From: Bacteroidales bacterium
Lineage (GTDB): Bacteria; Bacteroidota; Bacteroidia; Bacteroidales; UBA932
Direction: 5' to 3'
Length of the DNA: 64,000 bases
Assembly: GCA_022647615.1 (NCBI GenBank)
Contig: JALCKZ010000001.1
Location: 1,414,178 to 1,478,177 of the forward strand
A program made the position numbers and the translations under genes. The notes beneath the pieces were generated by a model. That model worked only from the letters and a program-made list of their open reading frames with translations. It did no database searches and was not told where the DNA came from. Positions 53,860 through 60,232 of the stretch are shown here, piece after piece (positions within the stretch are counted from its first letter, which is position 1; each line of letters opens with the position of its first letter).

Positions 53860-54393
53860 CTAGTACTTATCAATAGAAGAAATCTCCTGTAAGGATTTCA
53901 GAGATTTTTCACGTTGAGCATCATCCGGATATCCAACGGCAAGCATAAGCCAAATCTTGCGACTGCTGGGGACTTGCAGCAACTTCTTGATTTTGCCCTC
54001 ATTAAACCATCCCATGATACATGTGCCAAGTCCAAGATCGGCAGCCCTCAAGCAGAAATTCTCAATGGCCAGACCAATATCCATCTGCTTGTAATCTTTT
54101 CTGTGCAGCACAATATCCACATTATTAATGGCTTTAGTCTTTTCCGTGACTACGGCTACAAATGCAGGAACTCCCTTTGCAAACCCATTCATCCCCATAA
54201 ATGCCGCTGCATTTTGTACCTCCTTTAATAGCTCAGGTTTTTGAACAACTACAAATTTCCACTCCTGCGCATTATTGGCTGATGGTGCAAGTCTTGCAGC
54301 ATCAATGCATTGCATTATTTTTTCTATCTCAACAGGTGTACTTTTGTATTTTCTGTTGCTTTGCCTTTTATTGATCGCATCTATTAATTCCAT
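53860..54393 (-). CDS. Nitroreductase-family NAD(P)H flavin oxidoreductase
   Basis: A 177-residue FMN-dependent enzyme with the FMN-binding start RQSNRKYKSTPVE, the segment APSANNAQEWKFVVV and the C-terminal half GIAIENFCLRAADLGLGTCIMGWF-like region (here GLAIENFCLRAADLG). Such enzymes reduce nitro compounds, quinones or similar electrophiles. It lies 11 bases downstream of the HxlR regulator and is likely controlled by it, as with HypR-HypO in Bacillus. Confidence 0.9.
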   Translation of the reverse strand: MELIDAINKRQSNRKYKSTPVEIEKIMQCIDAARLAPSANNAQEWKFVVVQKPELLKEVQNAAAFMGMNGFAKGVPAFVAVVTEKTKAINNVDIVLHRKDYKQMDIGLAIENFCLRAADLGLGTCIMGWFNEGKIKKLLQVPSSRKIWLMLAVGYPDDAQREKSLKSLQEISSIDKY

Positions 54394-54404
54394 AGCATAT
54401 ATAT

Positions 54405-54773
54405 TTAAACGTTTGTGAATTTATTTCTGTGCTTGACAATTGTTTTCATATGGTTCTGAGCCCATTCTGTGAGCTGGGCAATTAGCGGCAGCAAAGACTT
54501 GCCAACATCAGTAAGGCGGTACTCAACTTTTGGAGGAACAACCGGGTAAATTTTGCGTGCAATAATATCGTCAGCCTCAAGTGTTTTTAGGGTTCCTGAC
54601 ATTACGCGCGGAGAAACATCCGGTATCATTTTGCAGAGTTCATTAAACCTCGCAACCCCTTTTTCATTTATCTCCAAAATGATCAATATGGCCCATTTAT
54701 TTCCGAATCTGGCTATTACATTGCGTACCGGACACATTTCAATAAATGTATTTTTCTCCTCCTTTTTCTTCAT
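54405..54773 (-). CDS. HxlR-family winged-helix regulator
   Basis: A 122-residue MarR-like dimeric repressor/activator of the HxlR group. CPVRNVIARFGNKWAILIIL holds the conserved N-terminal cysteine that senses disulfide or electrophile stress in relatives such as YodB and HypR; the recognition helix lies in ISPRVMSGTLKTLEADDII-like sequence (VSPRVMSGTLKTLE). It is divergent from the DJ-1-like gene at 55005, and the space between holds palindromes suited to a dimeric regulator. Confidence 0.9.
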   Translation of the reverse strand: MKKKEEKNTFIEMCPVRNVIARFGNKWAILIILEINEKGVARFNELCKMIPDVSPRVMSGTLKTLEADDIIARKIYPVVPPKVEYRLTDVGKSLLPLIAQLTEWAQNHMKTIVKHRNKFTNV

Positions 54774-54829
54774 CTCTTAAAATATTTTAAGTTATTTTAT
54801 TCGTCCAATTATCTGTAAATCAGCAATAC

Positions 54830-54843
54830 TTACTTATAAGTAA
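54830..54843. promoter_or_regulatory. Perfect 14-base palindrome, candidate HxlR operator
   Basis: TTACTTATAAGTAA is its own reverse complement and lies 24 bases upstream of the -33 box of the DJ-1 gene and 57 bases before the HxlR start. Its half-site AGTAA recurs in the second inverted repeat at 54910-54940. Confidence 0.6.
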
Positions 54844-54866
54844 CTATGTGAATTTATTATTAGTTC

Positions 54867-54897
54867 TTGACAAGCCTCTTTTTCCGTTTTATCTTTG
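54867..54897 (+). promoter_or_regulatory. Promoter of the DJ-1-like gene (TTG-N20-TATCTTTG)
   Basis: TTG at 54867-54869, a 20-base spacer and TATCTTTG at 54890-54897 match the Bacteroidetes consensus. The transcript would start near 54903 and have a leader of about 100 bases. Confidence 0.8.
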
Positions 54898-54909
54898 CAC
54901 TATTAAATA

Positions 54910-54940
54910 AATAGTAAGTAATTATTACAAAGTTACTATT
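54910..54940. promoter_or_regulatory. Inverted repeat over the transcription start, second candidate HxlR site
   Basis: AATAGTAA (54910-54917) and TTACTATT (54933-54940) flank GTAATTATTAC, itself a palindrome. The site covers the predicted transcription start and early leader, where bound regulator would block transcription. Confidence 0.5.
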
Positions 54941-55004
54941 AATTTTTTAAAAGCAAATTATTTAAGATATAAATTTATTGTATAACATTAAAAATTAAAG
55001 AATT

Positions 55005-55532
55005 ATGGCAAAGAAAACTGCTGTCTTGGCTCTTAACCCTGTTAACGGTTATGGCCTGTTTAACTACTTGGAGAATTTTTATGAGCATCAAATACCTTAT
55101 AAGGTTTTTGCCGTTGCAACATCAACTCACATTAAAACTAATTCAAGAATCCAGATTGAGGCTGATGATGTTATTGCCAACCTAAAAGGGCATGCCGCAG
55201 ATTATGACGCGCTTATTTTTGCTTGCGGAGATGCAACTCCGGTATTTGCACAGCATGTCGGGGAGAAGCATAATCAAGACATGCTTGCTGTTATAAAAGA
55301 GTTTGCCGATGCGAGTAAATTAATGATTGGACACTGTGCTGCTGCAATGTATTTTGAAATGTCCGGAGCAGCCAGTGGTAAAAAGTTTGCAATTCATCCT
55401 CTTGCAAAAGCAGCTTTGAGCAAGAATACAGCTTTGGATGATAAGACTTCTATTGATGGTAATTTCTACACAGCTCAGTGTGAGCATGATGTTGCCGCTC
55501 TAATGCCTGCAATTTTGAAGGCACTTAAATAG
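55005..55532 (+). CDS. DJ-1/PfpI-like protein of the HxlR islet
   Basis: A 175-residue DJ-1/PfpI-superfamily protein. The nucleophile cysteine C111 lies in MIGHCAAAMYFE and an acidic residue in the ANLKGHAADYDALIFACGDATP region, although the family's N-terminal Glu motif is altered. It probably acts on reactive carbonyls or as a redox chaperone. Divergent from the HxlR regulator. Its stop codon TAG (55530-55532) is part of the 23-nt piece copied from the tRNA-Arg gene, and the codons before it end in ALK. Confidence 0.75.
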   Translation: MAKKTAVLALNPVNGYGLFNYLENFYEHQIPYKVFAVATSTHIKTNSRIQIEADDVIANLKGHAADYDALIFACGDATPVFAQHVGEKHNQDMLAVIKEFADASKLMIGHCAAAMYFEMSGAASGKKFAIHPLAKAALSKNTALDDKTSIDGNFYTAQCEHDVAALMPAILKALK

Positions 55533-55550
55533 AGCATCACACTACGGATG
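55528..55550 (+). repeat. Direct repeat of an internal tRNA-Arg segment
   Basis: These 23 bases are identical to 53647-53669 inside tRNA-Arg, from the 3' side of the D arm to the end of the anticodon loop plus two bases. The copy is too short to be a working tRNA. The repeats are 1881 bases apart and enclose the nitroreductase, HxlR and DJ-1-like genes, as att sites would. Confidence 0.8.
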
Positions 55551-55555
55551 AAATC

Positions 55556-55639
55556 CGCGAAGCCGCGCCGGAGGCGCGTGCCTCTTGCGCACGAAGTGCG
55601 CTTAACCACAAGGCGTTGCGGTACTTTATGCCGCAACGC
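55556..55639 (-). repeat. Three-hairpin structured repeat, copy B (diverged)
   Basis: Read on the minus strand: stem 1 GCGTTGCGG/CCGCAACGC with a nine-base loop containing ATAAAG (55639-55613), linker CTTGTGGTTAA, stem 2 GCGCAC/GTGCGC with loop TTC (55601-55587), nine-base linker, stem 3 GCGCC/GGCGC with loop TCC (55577-55565), then CGCG/CGCG. The order and linker lengths are those of copies A and C while the stem sequences differ. Confidence 0.6.
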
Positions 55640-55643
55640 TTAG

Positions 55644-55672
55644 CACATTCTGCATCGCAGAATGTGTTTTTT
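55644..55672 (+). terminator. Terminator after the DJ-1-like gene
   Basis: CACATTCTGC pairs with GCAGAATGTG around ATC and is followed by six T. Confidence 0.88.
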
Positions 55673-55741
55673 GTATTACCTTTATGGCACCAAAACCAAT
55701 CTGTGTCTTTATTGTACTGAATAATTATTAAAACGTTTTAT

Positions 55742-56857
55742 ATGAATAAATCATTATTATCAACTTTATGCACGGCTGCTGCAGTTTTGTGCGTATCTGC
55801 ATCTTTTGCACAATCTCCTGTTAAATATGCAATTAACGGGAAAATAGATGCTTCTCAGAATGGGAAAAAAGTTTACTTGTTGTTTATGACTCAAGGGAGA
55901 GCACCTAAAGACTCTGCAACTGTTGTAAATGGAACTTTTAAAATGGCTGGAACATCTATCTATAAGGATGTTGCGTATATACGCTCATCTGATAACACTA
56001 AGATGTCAGCCGTAATTTTAGAAGGTACTCCAATTTCCGTGGATTTAAATAGCAATCAATCTTACGCTAAAGGTGGAAAATTGACCACAAAGTTTAATGA
56101 ATATTTGCAGGCTAAAGATCTCATTTTAAAGAAAGCTGATGAATTACACTATAATGACTTGATGAAGGAATATGGCAGCGCAGGTGTGACTGCAGAACGT
56201 AAAGATGCTATCTTAAAGATTATTACTGACTCTCTGCAAAAACCTTCTGAAGAACTTGCAAAGAAAACTTTGTATGATAATTTGGATAATATTCTTGGCG
56301 CCTGCATGTTACTTCATGAATACCAGGCAGACGATGAGGAGACCGCACAAATACTTTCCAAGGCGGGAAAAGAGTTTCTTTCTTTCAAACCTATAGTAAA
56401 GATGAAAGCGAGAATGGATTTGGTTGCGGCTACCGGAGTAGGTAAGCATTTCACTGATTTTGAACAGGCTGATCCTGAGGGTAAAATGCACAAATTGTCA
56501 GATTATGCAGGCAAAGGAAATTATGTTCTTGTAGATTTCTGGGCTTCATGGTGCGGTCCTTGTCGTGAGGAAATGCCTAATAATGTGGCTCTTTATGAGA
56601 AATATCACTCAAAAGGATTTGAAATTCTTGGTGTCTCTTTGGATAGTAAAAAAGAGAATTGGGTTAGCGGCATAGCAAAGCTTGGAATGAAGTGGCCGCA
56701 AATCTCTGATTTACAGTATTGGAAGAATGCCGCCTCTGCAGCTTACGGAGTTAATTCAATTCCGGCAACTGTTCTTATAGGTCCCGACGGAATTATTGTT
56801 GCAAGAGGATTGAGAGGAGAGGAGCTTGCTGCCAAGCTGGCTGAGATTTACAAGTAA
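55742..56857 (+). CDS. TlpA-type thioredoxin with N-terminal DUF4369
   Basis: A 371-residue periplasmic thiol-disulfide protein: signal peptide (1 to about 23, ending SFAQ), DUF4369 beta domain (about 27-125, with VYLLFMTQGRAPKDSATVVNG), a helical middle, and a thioredoxin domain from about 245 with FWASWCGPCREEMP; the CGPC pair is near residue 270 and the cis-Pro in GVNSIPATVLIG. It probably reduces or isomerises disulfides in exported proteins. Such proteins are typical of Bacteroidetes, usually as several paralogues. Confidence 0.9.
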   Translation: MNKSLLSTLCTAAAVLCVSASFAQSPVKYAINGKIDASQNGKKVYLLFMTQGRAPKDSATVVNGTFKMAGTSIYKDVAYIRSSDNTKMSAVILEGTPISVDLNSNQSYAKGGKLTTKFNEYLQAKDLILKKADELHYNDLMKEYGSAGVTAERKDAILKIITDSLQKPSEELAKKTLYDNLDNILGACMLLHEYQADDEETAQILSKAGKEFLSFKPIVKMKARMDLVAATGVGKHFTDFEQADPEGKMHKLSDYAGKGNYVLVDFWASWCGPCREEMPNNVALYEKYHSKGFEILGVSLDSKKENWVSGIAKLGMKWPQISDLQYWKNAASAAYGVNSIPATVLIGPDGIIVARGLRGEELAAKLAEIYK

Positions 56858-56880
56858 TATTCTGATTACAAAAAGTTTAT

Positions 56881-56918
56881 AAAAGACTCTCTTTCTTTAA
56901 GGGAGTCTTTTATTTTTC
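56881..56918. terminator. Bidirectional terminator between tlpA-like and MFS genes
   Basis: AAAAGACTCTC pairs with GGGAGTCTTTT (one G-T) and is followed by ATTTTTC on the plus strand; the converging MFS stop codon lies within it. Confidence 0.82.
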
Positions 56919-58082
56919 TGCAGGCGGCAGAGCCTGGAAGTGGCGAGTGGTGTAAACTTGTATTAGATAAATGCCCCCGACAATAACCGCGATATAGTAA
57001 GGAGCTGTTAATGCATTGCTAAACAGCTTGTTGCCTAGTGCGGAAATATAGATGGGAGAAAGAAATTGACCAAGGTATAGGCTTGCAGAAATAAGCGGCA
57101 TAACTGTGGTGACTGCATCCTTTCCCCCTTTGATTGAGGCAATTGTGTTCAAGTAAGGTATGCCGGCGCCGTTTGCAATTCCTATTATTGCAGAACCGGC
57201 CAGCAGTGCCCATAATTCTCCCGACAGAATAAAAATCAGGTAGCCAATAATGAATCCGCAGGGTGCAAAATATTTCATCTGCATACGGAAAATTTGCATC
57301 ATTCGTCCAAAGCAAAGTCCTACAAAGAAGGCGATTACATCTAGTGCAACCATTATGATTGTGACGGCATTGAGAGATAAAGCGGTTTGTTTTCCCGCAA
57401 TCATTGCAAAATTGCTTGGATAAACAAAGAACAAGCTCATGCACAAAAACATTCCTATTACAGAGGGATGGAACTTCTTTATGCGGGCGCAAAAGCTTGG
57501 AATTTGAATGTCACTTTTCCCTCCCAATCTTTCATTTGGAAGGAATATGGCGACCATTGCAACGGCAATAAAACCAAGCAGATATACAAGAAAAGAGAAG
57601 TTCCATGAAATGTTTGCGAGCATACCTGCAAGCAGGGTTGCAACCACTCCGCCCATCTGATTCATAGCTGCGGAGAGTCCCATTAGCTCCGCCTGTTTCT
57701 CCGGAGGAAAATAAAATGACAGCAAACCCGTGGAGAGAGGCATTATCATGCCAACGCTCACACCTAGTATTGCTCTGAAAATTAGAATAATATAAATATC
57801 GTTGGAGAAGAACGGGATTGTCCCGCAAATAGCATAAATGAGCAGTCCAATTAGCGCAAGGGTCCTTGTTTTAAAAAGTTTGCAAAAATAAGGGAACGCC
57901 AGATTAGTAAAGACTATAAATAGTGCAGGAATGCTGATAATGAATTGGATAAGCAGATTAGGAGTTCCGGCAAAATGCTCTTTGATAACTCCAAGCGCAG
58001 GAGCAATTGCTGCTCCGGCCATTACGGTCAGCAGCGACATTGACAAGATAGATGCTGTAAGATACTTTGAAATATTTTTCAT
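56910..58082 (-). CDS. MFS transporter (drug/sugar efflux-like)
   Basis: A 390-residue carrier with twelve hydrophobic helices. VMAGAAIAPALGVIKEHFAG in the first helix and loop, the loop-2 region FKTRTLALIGLLIYAICG and RAILGVSVGMIMPLS place it in the DHA1-like efflux group. The open frame continues upstream to 58184, but those 34 residues are not membrane-like and overlap a probable promoter (TTG-N20-CACCTTTG on the minus strand near 58165-58197), so ATG 58082 was chosen. Substrate unknown. Confidence 0.83.
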   Translation of the reverse strand: MKNISKYLTASILSMSLLTVMAGAAIAPALGVIKEHFAGTPNLLIQFIISIPALFIVFTNLAFPYFCKLFKTRTLALIGLLIYAICGTIPFFSNDIYIILIFRAILGVSVGMIMPLSTGLLSFYFPPEKQAELMGLSAAMNQMGGVVATLLAGMLANISWNFSFLVYLLGFIAVAMVAIFLPNERLGGKSDIQIPSFCARIKKFHPSVIGMFLCMSLFFVYPSNFAMIAGKQTALSLNAVTIIMVALDVIAFFVGLCFGRMMQIFRMQMKYFAPCGFIIGYLIFILSGELWALLAGSAIIGIANGAGIPYLNTIASIKGGKDAVTTVMPLISASLYLGQFLSPIYISALGNKLFSNALTAPYYIAVIVGGIYLIQVYTTRHFQALPPAEK

Positions 58083-58213
58083 GTAAACAACTTTTAAATA
58101 ATAAATCTTCAGTTGCTTACAATCACACAAGACCTTCAGTCGCTTACGATTTTGGTGCGGCAAAGGTGCGAAAATTCTGAACACTTTTCAAAAAAAAGTT
58201 GCTGAAATTTGTG

Positions 58214-59293
58214 CTAGTATGCAATATTGAATACAGCTATATCACTTTGAGTACCAATGCGGAACGGCGGTCCAAACAGGGAGAGGCCGCTTGATACGTA
58301 AATGTTACTATTGCCCCATTTTTTATACCCGTGGCTTTGTTCAAATATTTTATCTGTTATCCAGCTTATTGGCCACACTTGTCCGTGATGTGTATGTCCG
58401 CTGAACTGCAAGTTTATTCCTTCTTCCTGAGTTTCAGATAAGCGGCGCGGCTGATGGTCCAGTAAAATTGTAGGCTTTCCCCTGTCGGCAGAGCTCATGA
58501 GTTCTTTTAGACTTTTCCGGCTGCTGTTTGTATAATCATCTCTTCCAATGATTTGCAGGCTATCCTTTAATGTTAGTACTGTATCTCTCAGCAGACGGAT
58601 TTGGGTGCTGCCGATGAACTTTGCGCTCTCATTTATCCCGCTGTAATACTCATGATTGCCGGGGACCATGTAAATGCCGAGGGGCGCTTTCAGCTTATCT
58701 ATTTCCTCCTTCATATTTTGCTCATATAGAGGAGCTACGCTGTTGTCAATCAAATCTCCTCCTATAAGGATTATATCGGGATGTTGTGCATTTATCATTT
58801 TAACATAACGCTGCAAAGCTTTTTTTCTTGTCCCGTTTCCTAGATGCAAATCGCTGAATGCCAGTATTTTTAAATGATGCTGTCCATTATCCTTGAGGGT
58901 AATTTTAATGTTGTTGATTTTTGGATGTCTGTAATTGATGTAGCCGTATGTCAATGCAAGGCAGGTTATTATAACTGATGTTATAAAACCGTAATTGTAG
59001 TGGACGCCGCAAAGCTTCAGAATATCAAATATTAGCAAGAGCAGGAATAAGTATAGCGTAACAATCAGCCAGCTGTTTCCTACTTCATATACAATTCCTG
59101 ATAGAGCTGACGGTAATTTTGCATTGCGCGCAAAGAAGCTGATAAACAATAATATAACACAAACCCAAAACAGAATTGCAAGAGTTATTTTTAAACCTGT
59201 CGGGAACAAGGTTACTGCTTGCGCTCCGCGTATAAAGATGTATACGTTTGCTCCAATATAGCTTAGCAGAATGATTATGAATATGATTGGCAT
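58214..59293 (-). CDS. Membrane metallophosphoesterase (YaeI/YkuE-like)
   Basis: A 359-residue protein with about four N-terminal membrane helices (residues 1-120) and a calcineurin-type phosphoesterase domain with SDLHLGNGTRK, GGDLID, PGNHEYYSG and FSGHTHHGQVWP, all metal-binding motifs. Relatives act on lipid-linked phosphates such as UDP-diacylglucosamine or on phospholipids. The frame is open to 59425 but that part overlaps tRNA-Leu and its terminator, so the start is ATG 59293. Confidence 0.9.
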   Translation of the reverse strand: MPIIFIIILLSYIGANVYIFIRGAQAVTLFPTGLKITLAILFWVCVILLFISFFARNAKLPSALSGIVYEVGNSWLIVTLYLFLLLLIFDILKLCGVHYNYGFITSVIITCLALTYGYINYRHPKINNIKITLKDNGQHHLKILAFSDLHLGNGTRKKALQRYVKMINAQHPDIILIGGDLIDNSVAPLYEQNMKEEIDKLKAPLGIYMVPGNHEYYSGINESAKFIGSTQIRLLRDTVLTLKDSLQIIGRDDYTNSSRKSLKELMSSADRGKPTILLDHQPRRLSETQEEGINLQFSGHTHHGQVWPISWITDKIFEQSHGYKKWGNSNIYVSSGLSLFGPPFRIGTQSDIAVFNIAY

Positions 59294-59317
59294 TGCGGCA
59301 AAGGTAAGGCAAAAAAA

Positions 59318-59347
59318 AGCAATGCGATTTTTCGCATTGCTTTTTTT
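59318..59347. terminator. Terminator between tRNA-Leu and the phosphoesterase gene
   Basis: A ten-base perfect stem (AGCAATGCGA with TCGCATTGCT, loop TTTT) is flanked by eight A on the left and seven T on the right, so it works for tRNA-Leu on the minus strand and is symmetric. Confidence 0.85.
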
Positions 59348-59348
59348 G

Positions 59349-59431
59349 TGCCCGAGACAAGAGTCGAACTTGCACACCGTTACCGGCACTACTCCCTGAA
59401 AGTAGCGTGTCTGCCATTTCACCACTCGGGC
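59349..59431 (-). tRNA. tRNA-Leu (anticodon CAG)
   Basis: An 83-nt class II tRNA with acceptor GCCCGAG/CTCGGGC, anticodon arm CTACT-TTCAGGG-AGTAG (anticodon CAG), a long variable arm (TGCCGGTAACGGTG) and T loop TTCGACT. CCA is not encoded. Confidence 0.95.
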
Positions 59432-59548
59432 GCTGCTTTGGACCGGATTTCTCCGGTTGGGGTTGCAAAGATAGTATTTTTAGGGCTTAAAGAGCAAATT
59501 TTTGTAACTTCGTGGCAGTGAGTTTTTATTGATATTTCCACGTCTCTT

Positions 59549-60232
59549 ATGGATACTTCCGGAATTTTTAACCGCATAAGCGGCAGTTATGATGCACTCA
59601 ATCATTTGTTTTCTCTTAACATAGATAAACGCTGGAGAAAACAGGCGGTCAACTATTTATGCGGGGGCATGAAAGAAGGCGCAAGAATTCTGGATGAAGC
59701 ATGCGGAACGGGAGACCTGACTATCGCTTTGGCTGATAAAGGGTTCCATGTTACCGGAATTGATATTTCACAGGGGATGCTTGCAGTTGCTAAAAAGAAA
59801 GTAGTAAAGTGCAACCCTCTGCCACACTTAATGTTAGCGGACGCGGCCAAGTTGCCGTTTGCAGGCGGTTATTTTGATGCTGTTACAATTGCTTACGGCA
59901 TAAGGAATTATGATGACAGGGCAACAGCTCTTAAAGAGATTTGGAGAGTGCTTCTGTCGGGAGGAAAATTGGTAATACTGGAATTTGCAAAACCTACAAA
60001 TCCTTTTATAAGAGGGTGTTACAACTTATACTTTAATAATGTGCTCCCTTTCATGGCTAAGATTTTCACAGGCGGAAAGGAGAAAGGAGCGTATAAATAC
60101 TTCATACAATCGGTAGAGAAATTCCCTAAATTTGAAATGTTTTGCAAGGAGATTGAGGCGGCCGGATTTAAAGAGGTGAAGTTCACAAAGCAAACTTTTG
60201 GAATTTCTGTTTTATATACAGCTGTTAAGTGA
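59549..60232 (+). CDS. menG: Demethylmenaquinone methyltransferase
   Basis: A 227-residue SAM-dependent methyltransferase of the UbiE/MenG family that completes menaquinone. IFNRISGSYDALNHLFSLN at the N-terminus, the SAM-binding ILDEACGTGDLTIAL, DAVTIAYGIRNYDDR and the C-terminal FGISVLYTA are diagnostic. As the organism appears anaerobic and Gram-negative with menaquinone, MenG is the better name than UbiE. The stop overlaps the next start by four bases. Confidence 0.94.
   Translation: MDTSGIFNRISGSYDALNHLFSLNIDKRWRKQAVNYLCGGMKEGARILDEACGTGDLTIALADKGFHVTGIDISQGMLAVAKKKVVKCNPLPHLMLADAAKLPFAGGYFDAVTIAYGIRNYDDRATALKEIWRVLLSGGKLVILEFAKPTNPFIRGCYNLYFNNVLPFMAKIFTGGKEKGAYKYFIQSVEKFPKFEMFCKEIEAAGFKEVKFTKQTFGISVLYTAVK

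Noticed and set aside
53702..55742. Active integrative element at tRNA-Arg
   Set aside because: There is a direct repeat of the tRNA but no integrase, relaxase or transposase gene between or near the repeats; at most a remnant.
58083..58184. N-terminal extension of the second MFS carrier
   Set aside because: The 34 codons are not hydrophobic, start upstream of a likely promoter and are not expected in the family.
59294..59425. N-terminal extension of the metallophosphoesterase through tRNA-Leu
   Set aside because: The open frame runs through a functional tRNA gene and a terminator; the membrane protein begins naturally at ATG 59293.
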